A stretch of DNA of 64,000 bases from Eopsaltria australis (taxonomy: Eukaryota > Chordata > Aves > Passeriformes > Petroicidae). Positions 1 through 12,185 of this stretch are shown here, in pieces (positions within the stretch are counted from its first letter, which is position 1; the number at the start of each line of letters is the position of its first letter). The position numbers were made by a program, and so were the translations under genes. Location: the NCBI GenBank assembly GCA_034509425.1, contig JAVTVJ010000040.1, positions 5,753,001 to 5,817,000 on the forward strand. Reading direction: 5' to 3'. Below the pieces are notes generated by a model. The model had not been told where the DNA came from, searched no databases, and saw only the letters and a list, made by a program, of their open reading frames with translations.

Positions 1-138
1 TTGGATTGCTTAAGGTTTGACTTGAAGTTGTTAAGATATTGTGTTTCAGGATGACTCATCCCAGTGACTGTGGTAAGAAGCTGCATTTGGTTTCATTTAT
101 CAGTACAACTAAATAAAATACATCTTCCATGTCCCCAG

Positions 139-190
139 TACTGCCTAGTACCTAGACAATACTCAAAAGGACAAGCCCGTCCCTTCTGTG
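139..190 (+). other. Candidate coding exon (52 bp)
   Basis: The plus-strand acceptor ACATCTTCCATGTCCCCAG and the donor CTGTG|GTGAGT bound 17 open codons (YCLVPRQYSKGQARPFC) plus one base. The one-base end would fit the two-base start of the 5.6 kb candidate. Unrecognised, and short enough to be chance. Confidence 0.18.
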
Positions 191-3100
191 GTGAGTTAAC
201 AATGCTATATCATACAGGGCTGTGGTTTTTTCATACTTTTCAGTTTATTTATTGGTTGTGTAGAGTTTTAAAGATAAGACTTTCATCTCCTTGTTTTGAT
301 TAGCACTTGGGGAAATTTGGAAAGTGTTTAATTGGCAATCTTTTTGTCATCTACCTCAGACATGTTGCCCTGCCATTGCATTAATGAAAAATTTCTGCCC
401 CTGATGCAACAAATAAGAATGACATTATGATCTAATCCTGACTTGCACAGGTTTCTGATGTCCCTCTTCAGAATTACTAAAGCTTTGCCTGCAAGAAATA
501 TGGTCCCTGCATGTGCCAATACCTGACTGGTATCTTCCTGGTTAATCGAGGTGGCATTTCGGGTTAGACCATGAGCCTTGTTTTCTGGTGGCCTTCTACA
601 GTAAATCTCACAAAGTGCTAAAGAGGACATAAACTAACTGCTGAAAACAACTAAACATTCTTTATTTCAGCTTTCCCTCCTCTGTCCTGAGGGCATCTGC
701 CTGAGGCCTCCTTGTTTGGTTCAGTGCTCCCCTTTCCCTGCAGGTCAATGAAGCTGGTGGGGAAATAATAAAAGCCAACCACTTATTTCAGCTTTTATCC
801 TCCACTTTCCAGCCTGGCTTCTGCATGATTCAGTGTTGTTCTGGCTCACCAAAGAAAGCCCAGGCCACCCAGAGGTGCTAGCTGGTACCTTGTTTGGCAT
901 CACTGAGTTACAACACAGGGCTGGGGATTGCACTGCTCAGGCTGTGCTTTGTTTAGGGCACTGATTTAACTGGTGATGGATGTGTGTGTGATTTCATACA
1001 GCAAAGCTGCAGGACTGGTGTGTTCATTTCTGCCTACCTCTCACAATATTCCATAATCCCTGAGCTACTTTATTTATTTTCACGATACTTGATTGAAAAA
1101 TGGCTTAGAAATACTGAGAAAATTCTGGTGATAATTGAAATATCGATTGAGTACTGCTATTGATATTCTGCCTTGGAAGATTCATATCTCTCTGAGGTTA
1201 TTTCCAATCCTGTTATTTGTTTTCACAAAATGGAAGCCAGAGGTTATGAGCTGATTTCTTATGACCTAGAAACATTCCAGATATAGACAAAGTTTATTCC
1301 TTCTGAATTTGTCATTGCATGTGAATGAGAAAGAAAAACTCTGAACTCAGTTTTTATTGCTTATCTTTGAAGGCTGATACATTTATATAAATATTCTTAA
1401 AGAGAATTTTGAAACAAGTTTTTTTTAGTATTAAAATTTTATTTAAATATTTGAAAAATTAATAAAAAGAAGAATTAAAATATCATGAACTCATAGCCTG
1501 ATTGTCCTGAGCTGAAATTCACAATCTAAAAAAGGAAGGGAGGGATTGATCTTCAGTGTTTTTCATGAGCACACCTCATTTGGGGGCTATCTCACCTGCA
1601 TGTGTAGGGAAACTGCTTCTCCTCTATCATTCTTTAAATTGACAATTTTGAGCCTCAAAGTCAAGCAGACTTAACTCCAAAAGACTTTAAAATTATTTGA
1701 CATGTTTAAATGTTTCTTTTTTATTAAAACTATTTGTAAGACATGCCTTATATTCCCAAGTTTGGGTTTAGTAAGAGTATTTTTTCATTTGACTGTGGAA
1801 TAATGTCCAATAAATATCAATGCATTCACACTAAAACCCATAGAATTTCCACAGATGTAGTATTTGGCAAAATTAAATTAATACTTACAAGACTGTAGCA
1901 TAATTTTATGTATAAGACTATAACCAAGACACTAAGAATGAATGTTGTTTTTAATTAATGTTTATACTGCTTATAGCAGCTGCTAAGCATAACTACTTTT
2001 TTAATTTTAACCATTTTCAAGCTATTTAATACCATACATGAGTCTGGTTGAAGGAGGAATTCTGTAGAACCAATCACTAGGAGACCTTTCAATATACTAG
2101 GAAGATGTGTAGTTTGCTCTAACAGAACATTTGTCTCAAGAAGTACCAACAGAAACATCAACAGTGTAAAATTCTAAGTAAACTGAAAAGCTATTAGGCT
2201 TGGTGTAATGCACTTTAAAACAAAAAAATAATTTGTATTCATTTCAGAAGGGTAGATAAATAGAATAGTGCACAGTAGAATAGTTCCTAAGAAATCACAG
2301 TAGAGCAAAAAGCTATAGCTGAGTTGTATTTTTTCATAATAAGAATAGGAACATCTACTTGCTTATAACAGAACTTACATCTTGAAGCTGACATTTCAGA
2401 TCAAAGACCAGTTTGGAAAAAGTTTTACTGTATAAATCTGTTTGGTATTTCACATAGCACTTTAGAAAAGAGAAATCTTGGAGAAAAAGTTATGTTTGAA
2501 GAAAGTTTAGTGTGTTAGAATTCATGTTAATTCAATGTTTAGATTCACACAGCAAGCCTTAAATTTTCTAGTTAGTAGATAAAGCTTGTATTCATATTGT
2601 TGTACTATCATTACAGAAATCAGAAACAGGACTGAAAATTCTTTTGTTGACTGGGTTAGACAATTAAATAAACATGAATATGCATTCTTGATACATATCT
2701 GCAGTGTTCTATATATGCAGCTGCTACCATAAAAGAAAGAAAAACAATTTTTTTATATTACAGTTTGTTTGAAAGTATACCTGTGCTAAAAACGAAATGT
2801 TCTGTGACCGATGAACTGTCCTAAAACCTTCTGAGAAAAAACTGTGAACTTTTTGGTCTTATGATTTGGGAATGTTTGAACAAAGTACTATACAAATTCA
2901 TTCTCATAGGAGAAACAGTTTTCTAATATGGTTGAATTTACAAGAGAGCATGATGTATTAAAATTGTCATAAATATGTATCTGTCAAGAAGATCCACCAA
3001 TATGGTGTCTAAACATTCTTATTCAAATTCACAAATATTTTACAACACTAAAAATCACTGTGTCTGATTTACAGTGCACTTAAAAGGAAAATTTAAAAGA

Positions 3101-5563
3101 CTCTAAAGGCAGTATCAAGCATGCCAAATATCATTCAGAAAAAAATAAATATTTTGAAAAGCCAGGTGAGGTATTTCTGCCCAGCTTTCAAAGCCAATCA
3201 GTTGGCACTAGTACAGCTTTTGCTATTAGGGGTGGGTTACACAAGGCTGTAGTTAAGTGCCTTCTATTCTTATGAAGCAAATTAGAAAAGGTAGAGCTGA
3301 AAGATGAGTACTACAGCAGGGAATGTGCTCAGAAACAAAACTACCTACACAAAGAATCCCTAGAAGAAGTCTTGAAGAAAAGGCATCTAGCAGCCTGTTC
3401 TGTCTAACTGACCACATCAGTAAATCACCAAACTTATTCTATTAGTTCACCATCTTTGCCACACAAAATAAAAAAAATCTTCAGGGGTGGAGTGCAGAGG
3501 AGAGTCTAGAGAAAAAAATACAAGTGTTCAAGGTCTGAAACTGGACTTAAGTATTTTTTCTGTAGAGTGCAGCTGGAAAGAACTTTTGTGCCATTTCTGA
3601 GACTAACATATAACAGGTTGGTCTTTATTATTTCTTAGGTTTATATTACTGGTTTCTCAGAAATATATTCTGCTCTGTTTCAGAGCAAAGTTAAAGATGC
3701 AAGTTTAAACCCCTGAAAGTCATGGAATTTAGTCTTCACCTGTTTGATTTTTGCTTTCAAAGGGAATGCATGCATCCTCACAGTCAGTTATGAGCTCTTA
3801 GCTGGGAGCCAGGATCAAACAGCTGAGAGATGATAGAAAACAGGTCTGTAAACTCCTTCTCACTTATTCCCAAACATATGAGCACTTCCAACCTGCTTGT
3901 TTGATTCTGGCATAAGGCAAGTTCAACTTCAGTTTTAGTCCTATGTTATCATCTTGACTCTGCCTTGAAAAGGAAATGCTCCTAGAGGTATTGCTGGGAA
4001 GCAGTTTAGGAAGCTGCTCCTTGTTGCCTCTCAGCTGAACACTAATGGCTTCCAGCTGAACTAACTGCATCAATGCTTCTCCCCCAACCTGTCCCCCTGC
4101 AAGCTGCTGCTGGCAATGGACACATGCCCAATCCCTCTTAGGTGTCATGGCCAGGAGCCACTGTTTTTAACAATGTCATTACTGCTTTCCTGCATATCTC
4201 CAAGTGAGTCCTGCTCTCCAGCTCTGCACCTTCAGTGGTCTTTTGTGGAATGGGGTTAGCACTCCCCTCGGCGGTGTCTGTGCTTCAGCTGGGAGTCATT
4301 AACTGACAGCTTGTGAAATGGCAAGGAACAATTTCCTAATTGCCTGTCAGCTGTAGCAGCCTGAGGAACTCTTCCAGCATGTGTCACAGTAAAGTCAAGC
4401 AGGTTATTCTGGTTATTTCAAACAACCCCCAGCAGTGATTTAGGCTACTCTGGTTTCATTTTTCGTGATGGGATTGTCCAAACAAATGATCACTCACAAA
4501 GTCCAGTGATGAAGGAAGCCATACATCCTTAAAAAACTCTCCACTTTCATTTACTTGCTCTTACCCAGATGCTGCTACCCATGATCACACAGGCACATTC
4601 CATGCACATGAGGCAGAGATTTAGAAAGCCCCCTGTGACTGCACTGGGGATGGAGACTCTACACAGAAAACCGTGAAGCAGCACGTTTGGCAGCAGCACA
4701 GGGTACACTCTGGACAGAAGCACAAGCATTGCAGACCTGTGTATAACTTGATTGCTGTTTTATGGGGAAGGCAGTGGAAAATGAAGTTAGCTTGCATGGC
4801 AGCTTCCTGATAGAAGGATCCATGCAGCTCCAGCAGCAGAGACATCTCTTCCTATGCTAGCCACTCCAGCCTCAGTCCAAATGGCTTTAAAACCCCACCT
4901 CACATGAGACTGCTTCACCTATCAAGGTAAGAGGGTAGTCTGCACTGGCAGATGCTTCACTATTACACTTCAAGCTGAACATCAGCACAGCCAAGACTGC
5001 AAGGATCTTAAGGCCAGGAGAAGAGGAGGAAACAAGCGAGTCCCGTGCATCTGCAGTGTATTTGTTAGAGCTATGAGGTGTCAGACTGTGTTAATGTTCC
5101 TTTTCCCTGAAGCGCTTGTGTATTTTATCTTAGGCACTTTTATGTTGTTGCCCCAGGAGCTGAGCAAGTGGGAGTTAAACTGCATTTTGTTTTAGTTTTC
5201 AGCTGTACAAATTCCACAGTCAGGGATCTTCTAGTTAGGCTGAATGGAAAAGAACAGAAAGATCATCCAAAATACCTCAGACTTATCTCACTCAGGGCAG
5301 TACACGGACAGGGATTCAGAGCTATAATTTCACAAGCTCTGCACCCACAAAGACGGAAAGACTTTTTCTATACCAAGACCCAAATGTGCCCTGATGGTTC
5401 TGAATAAAGAGAATGAGCTATTAGTCTGGAGGTGAAAGAGCAGGATTTCCAGCAACTGATCTTCATCCAAGAGCTTTGTGTAGTATCTGCACGTTAAAGC
5501 TTAAAAGCAGCCTTTCTAACTCTTGTCAGCCTGCGAATGTCTGACTTTTTTCCTTTGTTTCAG
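191..5563. other. Unique AT-rich DNA, nothing firm
   Basis: Apart from the minus-strand candidate near 0.55 kb, I see no exons, RNA genes or recognisable repeats. 1.3-3.7 kb is strongly AT-rich with frequent stops in all frames. 3.8-4.9 kb is somewhat GC-richer and holds a 94-codon minus-strand frame (4148-3864) without splice support. Confidence 0.5.
523..595 (-). other. Candidate coding exon (73 bp) inside a longer open frame
   Basis: The minus-strand acceptor GTGAGATTTACTGTAG precedes 24 open codons (RPPENKAHGLTRNATSINQE...) and the donor AGTCAG|GTATTG. The same frame stays open for about 100 codons (630-328), more than is usual for this composition. It contains an NAT sequon. Unrecognised, and far from the other minus-strand candidates. 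Confidence 0.18.
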
Positions 5564-5699
5564 AAATTGATTTTGCTGAATGGGTGGAGATTAAACAAAT
5601 TGGCAGACTGCAGAGGCTCAGGCCCTTGCTTAAAAGTCCAAGAGGTTTCCAGTCTGGCACCCAAGTAGACAAGTGGCCAGGCAAAGCTATTTTTGAGAG
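5564..5699 (+). other. Candidate exon (136 bp)
   Basis: The plus-strand pyrimidine tract ACTTTTTTCCTTTGTTTCAG is followed by 136 bases, open in one frame (IDFAEWVEIKQIGRLQRLRP...GKAIFE). The donor GAGAG|GTAGGT is strong. It could equally be an exon of a noncoding RNA. The peptide is not recognised. Confidence 0.25.
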
Positions 5700-6865
5700 G
5701 TAGGTGTTCAGTTTCCTGCATTAATTTAGCTGATAGCTTAAAAACTTAGTTCCATAGATACCTAGGTTTCCACCTCACTGAGAGGTACTCCTCAGTAGCA
5801 GTCTTAAAACAGTCTGAGAGATGAACCTCACAATCCAGTGCATATATGTTACACCATATTCAAACACCAGACAGCTTTGTGCTTCATACTGCAAAAAGAC
5901 CTCTCTGATTTGTTTGCATATATTGGACTTCAGTGGTGAAATCAGCTATCAAAACCAGCTGCATTAAGAGAGCAAACCATCCGTGGCCTACTGGAGTTCC
6001 AGAGTTGCTGTGTTCTGCTGTAAAAACACTCAATTATTGGGGAAGATGCAGAGTTCTTAAATTCGTATCGCAAATAAAAGGGCTTATTTATTCTTTTGAA
6101 AATGCTTTTGAGCAAGAACTAGTTCTGCTAGAAAAGGAAAGAATTTAAGACTGCTCACACAGAGTGCTCTAATTGCCAAAAACTAATGAAGTGTCTTCAG
6201 TTGTGTCTATATTGTATCATTGTTTACTTGGCTCATTCACACTCAGTTGTAGGTGGCTCTTCCAAACATTCCTGTTTCAGTATGGTTTCTGAGGAGAAAC
6301 CATATTGGCCAACATGGCAAACTTAAGTTTCTGTCTTATAAATAGATGCATTGAAAACATTTGTGGAGTGACATTTCTGTTGCTGGCTTCTTCCCAGGCA
6401 AAAATTTATGAATTTTGTAGTAAAAATCTAGCTATTCTAAATTCCCAAAGCTGATGATAAGCCAGTGTCTAACTCATTTCCAGTTACACTATACCTACAT
6501 GTAAGTCAAATATCTTTTGGAAAACTACTAAGCACATAGATTGTGTCATATGACTAGTGAATAATGGCAGCTAATTTTGATTAACCAACTGACTAATTAG
6601 ACACCTTAAATTAGATATGATGAAAAAATCCTTATAAATTTTGTGCAATTTGAAATCAATTTGGTTTTGTCTATGAAAAAGAAGTATGCAGGGCATTGTA
6701 ATGAGTTTCTTGCCTTTTCTTTTTAAATAGAGGTTTCAAATTATGTAGATAGCTGAAAGAAAAACAGATCCAAAGTGTGGCTGCTCAGAACTGCCATCCA
6801 GACCAACACACTTTTTTTCCATTGTTTGACATGCAAATTAAAGAAAACTTAGCAAGGTGTGGTTT

Positions 6866-6926
6866 GTAGAAGGTTGGACTAGAAGATGTCTTGGGGGTCC
6901 CTTCCAACCTGAATTAGTTTATGTTT
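6866..6926 (+). mobile_element. CR1 LINE, short 3' tail fragment
   Basis: The stretch has the typical CR1 3' terminal layout: a GGTTGGACTAGA-type block, then a variable gap, then GGTCCCTTCCAACCTGAA. These are the last roughly 60 bases of a CR1 copy, read on the plus strand. CR1 is a non-LTR retrotransposon, and 5' truncation to the 3' end is normal for it. No coding part remains. The flanks look unique. The family is clear, but I cannot name the subfamily. Confidence 0.85.
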
Positions 6927-7837
6927 CAGAAGGTGATGAGTAAACACAGAAGATATAAAATCGGAGTAATCAGCTTTTTATACCAGCTTTCCTCAGTGTT
7001 TTGTAAGAAACTACAAAATTATTGTAAATTTATCTTTGACTGTGAGCAAGTCACAGCTACTTTACTGGAACTGTATTCACTTTTAGGAGAAGCTACTCCT
7101 GGAAGTTAATCTGAAAGCCCTGAGCAGGGTCTAACTCCTTCCTTCTGAATGGACAGATGTCTTATCAGTCTTTTTTGGTTTATAGGGGCAGCACTAGGTA
7201 GAAGGGATGAGAAGTTGGTCAGTATTTGAAAAAATCTATGATCTGACTGTAAGTTTGGATGAATAGGCTAAAGTAGGAGAAAATGCACTGCTGCTGTCAC
7301 CTGCAGTTTGACTACCCTAGGAGTAAGCACATAGGATCAGAAAATTTTGTACAAAATGGCTATGATAAGGATGAGCCATGACCGAGAACATGGAATAACA
7401 CTGAAACTCTACATTAGCTAACCCATGTGCTGCTGAGGTCCTAATCCAAGGGTTTGCACAAGCTATTTTACCCCGTATCTTATTTAGCAATAATTCTGAC
7501 ATTCTGACTGGGGCCTATCAAGCAAAGATATACCCTCGGTCTCTTATTGAAACTGTCAGGGGGAAAAAAGGAAGAAAAGCTTAATGGGATGACATTTCTC
7601 ATTGTTCTCAAACTGCACCCATATACAGTGGAATCATTCCACTTCTGGAGCATGTGTTCAGTGGTTACACTCATGGGCAACAGTAGAAAAGCCTATGACA
7701 AATAGATGTTGATTACTTTTGAAAATCTCAGTGATGCTTTTAGCTGAACACTTCTATAAGGAGGCTCCTTTACGCTCTGCAGCACAGCATTCAGTGCAGG
7801 AATGTAACAGTAATGGAGTATGTATAACATTTATATG

Positions 7838-7864
7838 TTATTATCATCATCATCATTATCATGA
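7838..7864. repeat. Short (ATC)n-type trinucleotide repeat
   Basis: ATTATCATCATCATCATTATCATGAT forms an imperfect trinucleotide run of about eight units. It produces the YYHHHH motif in the spurious plus-strand frame that crosses it. Confidence 0.8.
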
Positions 7865-8105
7865 TGTGCTATCTGTCTGGCAATCTGCTTGCAATATGAA
7901 TGACAATTCTTCATATTGGTCATGTTTTTCCATGAAGCATCTAATTATTGCTGGCAGAGAAAGGCAGCTTGGATTTAAGAAGGCACCAGATGTTGGTAAA
8001 ACTGCTTTTAAACTCCTCTTTGTTGCTTCCTGGAGCTTGCAGCATACAGAGAAATTGCAGCAATTTGGTAGCCTAATCTCTTCAGATGTATCTGTTATGT
8101 TTTAG

Positions 8106-8267
8106 CACCAATGTCTGTGTTGTGGACACCTAAGGAAGACAGTAAATTTCATCCAGGTCTTCCCTGTGGTCCACCAGTATCAAACAAAAACATTTATGGC
8201 AGCCAGTATCTACCTTATTGAGAATGACCTTGAGTGGGACTACTACCAAAGGACAGCTCAGCTTGAG
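8106..8267 (+). other. Candidate coding exon (162 bp, phase 0/0)
   Basis: On the plus strand, GTATCTGTTATGTTTTAG precedes 54 open codons (HQCLCCGHLRKTVNFIQVFP ... ENDLEWDYYQRTAQLE). These end at GAG|GTAAGA, a near-perfect donor. The opposite strand is also open for 83 codons from an ATG (8381-8130), so the coding strand, if any, is uncertain; only the plus strand has matching splice sites at both ends. No family is recognised. Confidence 0.3.
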
Positions 8268-9589
8268 GTAAGAAACTGGAAAATTTGAAAACCGAATGTC
8301 TTTCCTTTCAGAAAAATATTTTGCATTGAGTTTTAGCAGCATAGGGTCATAGTTTTCACTGAGTGTCCATTTCAGTGTCATCTTTTCAAAAATATAAATA
8401 TTTTAAACCAGATATGAGCTTCAGTTTCCCACTTAAGAGACTGCTTCCACTTGTCCAAGACTTGTATTTTCCATGGGTTTATCCTAAGGTCCACATCATT
8501 TAGAGGCAACTAATTCCTCAAATGCTCCTGAATAGAGAGGCCATCAAACATAATTTTATTGCAGGTTTAACATAAAGGAGTTGGGAAGGGAGATAAGGAA
8601 GAAAATAAACTGGACTAAACCTTTTGCATGAGTGTACTGTCTATGGCAACAACCAGTATCAAACACAGTATCAAACAATAATTTATGGATTTCAAGATGT
8701 ACACGTTTTCAATTATTTTTTCTAGTTTAACACTTTATTTTTTTCTTTACTTTTCTTGTTAATACTTGTCATCTTTCTAACTTTCCAAAAAATGAATGAC
8801 ACCACTTATCTTCTCTAGAAAAAAGACATCTTTACTTAGCTAAAGGACCTTTTGTTAAGTTTTAAAGAGAATTACAAATGGCTTAATGTCAGAGTAAGTT
8901 TCTTTTAAGGATCCCTTGGGTCTGATTCTGTCTTTACAGACACTAAATTATACAAGTATGATTACTTTTGTGATATTTCACTGGAGATATTCCCAGTCCT
9001 TCAGCTGTAAACCAATAAAGAATCAAGTATGTCAGTTCTCTGGGTTATGTTGGTGTACAGTGCAAAATCGGCAAGGAGAGAATCATTCTAAAAATAAGCA
9101 ATTCCATTTTAACCTCATCAAAGGACAAATAAAGTTCTTCAAAGAAATCATATCATCAAGCAATAATTTGCATGGATAAAATACGTGGCTATCCAACTGA
9201 AATAATGATTTCTATTGCATTTATAGATAGTCATTTATGGCCAAGATACATTAATGAGCCAAATCCTCAGCCAAGACAGACCACATTACCTTCATCTTCT
9301 GTATCATTATCAGCCAAACATATCACTGTCCATAAGTGGAGAAAACTTTAGTGGAATAAAAACTTAGACTGTTAAAAGTATTAAGATTTCATTATTTTTC
9401 TTAATAAAAATGTCACATAAAATGTCTTCTACCTAGATGCCACAATCTCGTTTTCTAAAATGCTATGTCTAAAAGACAAAGCTAAAGGTTAAAATTAAAT
9501 GCAATTATATTCTCCAGGAATAAAATGGATATACATTAAAAGTATAGTTAGGTTGTAAATTCATTTAAGTTTTTAAAAATTACAAAGGA

Positions 9590-11480
9590 ATATATAAAAT
9601 GCAAATTAAAGGAGAAAATCTTATTTATCTCCCCTGTTTGTATGGTAATTGGCTCCTTTTAATGAATTAATCTCATGCACAGACTCCTGCTAAATTAGAC
9701 TACCTATAATGTACTGTCTTCAAGTAACTTCACATTCTCATTATGGCCTCCCTAATTTCTAAAGTAAAATTAATATAATTAGGGAGCAAATCAATACATA
9801 TTGATCTTGAGTTACTTCAATGGAACAAAAGAATAACAGATTAAAAGGAGATGATTTTTGTTAGCATTGATTTTGTTAGCATGCTGGAACAACAGTGTTG
9901 AAGAATTAAGTCTTAAAATATTTTCCTTCCCTGAATGATATCCTCTGGTAATTTTATATTCTCTACGAAGCAAACATGTCTGCGTTTGACAGAAATGGAA
10001 AAATAATTTTTTCACTCTCTGTATTTTGGTGACTGTTTGTTTATGGCATAGTTTTCCTATGACAAAAGACATTGAGTGTATTTTATTTTCTTGGAGATCA
10101 ATTTTGGGCTGCAAATTATTTCATCAACCGATGTTTCCGTTTCCAAGTGTAAATTAAAGGTGGATGCATGTTGGCAAACACTACCTGAATAAATAACTGG
10201 TAGTATACTGGGATATAATCGAGCATATGCAGTGAGGAACTTGAGGCTCATAATGAGAAATAATGGAAGATACAAAGAAATCAAAGAAACAATGCTTTCC
10301 TAATATCCACTGACTTATTTCATGTGGAAGAAAATGGCACTTCCTAGCAGAAGAGAGTAAGTTCTTTTTATTGTATTCAGGCAGACTTATTGCTATCTAA
10401 TGGCTTTAGACTGACATTTATTAGTAAGGTGTGAAGGAAAAATAATAATGTGCTACCTCAGTAGCTGAAGTCCATATTCTCAAAGTTCCTACTGGGGATG
10501 GAAAAGTCTCAGGTGGTTCTAGACAAATACTTTTGCCACTCCACATTTCTCCGGAGCCTCCACAGGGCACTAGGCTGCTGCAGATGGTAGACTTTGCCCA
10601 AACTCATAAGAGCACGCTGATTGAAGTCAGGGGCAGCTAATTTGGTTTTCACATCCTAAAGTCTCTACAGAGCGTAAACCTTTTTTCCTAACTCATATTT
10701 TGTTTCACTATTTCACAGCAGCTTTATAATATGTGAACAAATTCCCTTGCTGCATGTGATAAATCCAAATTGCTTTGCTTGAAAAGGTAATTAATTTAGA
10801 GTTTTCCTTTCAATTTTCACACCATATGAACATGAATAAAGCTTTTCATGGTGTATAAATTTATGTACAGTGATTACCCAAATGAATGGCAGAAACAGCT
10901 GCACCTTAAATCTTTACACTGCATATTCTGATTTACTTGAAGTTAAATTGCAGATTCTGATTGCATTTCACACATTTGTTTAAATATAGTTTTAGGCAAA
11001 CAATAGCAGGACATAAAAAGATGCTATAAATATTAGAGGAAGAAGAGCTTTTATGTGTCATTTGCAAATATGCAAAAGGATTTGCACTATACAATTTTGT
11101 TTACTAAAAATGGGGTTTTGATGGAGGTAAGGTTATTTGATTATTTAACATTATTTCATATTAAGTTATATATTGATGCAATTCAATTATTTGTGTAATA
11201 ATCCAGAAGTAAAACATACCTGGCCTTTTACATGATGGATTAGAAAGCTATTGTTTGATATTAAATTTTGTCATTGAAAAAACGAGAATATTTTCGCACA
11301 AAATCTTAGTGAAAACAATGTAGATGTACTGTAGAGGCTGCCATCATTAAAAAATAATGCTTTTTTTCTTACATTAAACACTGTCAAAGCAGATGATAAT
11401 GGCACTCTAAATAAATTTTTTTAATTGTTAATTTCAGAAGAATAATCTTTGTTACTAAATATAAAACTGCTACAGTTACA
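9590..11480. promoter_or_regulatory. Candidate conserved noncoding / enhancer-like block
   Basis: This AT-rich block lacks repeats, long ORFs and good exon candidates, but it is dense in developmental transcription-factor words. There are TAATTA and ATTAAT homeodomain cores near 9660-9780 and 10790, and AACAATG SOX-like words near 11317. A POU cluster at 11060-11087 reads ATTTGCAAAT, then ATATGCAAAA, then ATTTGCAC. The texture is typical of vertebrate conserved noncoding elements in gene deserts or large introns. Conservation is not visible from one sequence, so this is inference from motif density only. Confidence 0.3.
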
Positions 11481-12027
11481 CAACAGCATGAAATTACAAG
11501 GAAAATGGAAAGACTTCCCCTTTTCTTCTCATGGAGTAGTATTTACTGTAGATCTTGAACCTTATTTGAACAAATGCAGTCTTGATGGCAGCATATTTTG
11601 ACTTGAGGCAACATCTGGGCATCTGTGCTGGAACCAAAATATTCTCTCCCAGTCTTGCTGGAGGACAATTATTTTTATTTCAGTTTCTGTATGGAATCCC
11701 CTGAAAAACCTTCAGGGAAGAGGACACCATTTTCAGGAACAGATTGAACTCTGAGCCCAGCAAATAAATGGCACTTTTTGTACCTTGAGAAAGAAATCAA
11801 ATTTGAGGAATATCCCCTGAATAGCTATATTGGAGGCCAAGGATATCCAATTACTACCTGAGATCCTGTTTCAATCTCAACTTTATGTTCTCTTAAGCTG
11901 AAGTGAAGGACATGAAGAAATATTTTCACTGAGTTCACTGGCTAGTAAACAGATTTACAGGGAAAGGGAGATTTTTGTATCTGAGTTCTTTAAGGAAAGA
12001 TTTTTTTTAGGTTCTTAATGACAAGTG

Positions 12028-12185
12028 ATTTTTCATTTTTCTTTCCACCCTCTCTCTTTTCTCCCCCCACTTCTGGCTTTCTTTTCTGCCTTCATTTTCC
12101 CTTCCCTCTCGTCCTTTATTCCATCTTCCTTTTTTTCCCTGTTTGTTCCATTCTCTTTTCTCCTTTTTTTCTGGTTTTCTTTGCC
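12028..12185. repeat. Pyrimidine-rich low-complexity tract
   Basis: About 155 bases are almost entirely C and T on the plus strand, with irregular CTTTTCT/CCCTT blocks. The minus-strand reading is a K/E/R/G-rich open frame, and the plus-strand reading is an F/S/P/L-rich one. Both are composition artefacts. The tract is impure and looks like a decayed simple repeat. Confidence 0.85.

Noticed and set aside
51..73. 23-bp plus-strand micro-exon between a TTTCAG acceptor and GTAAGA donor
   Set aside because: Too short to test, and its phase does not fit the next candidate at 139-190.
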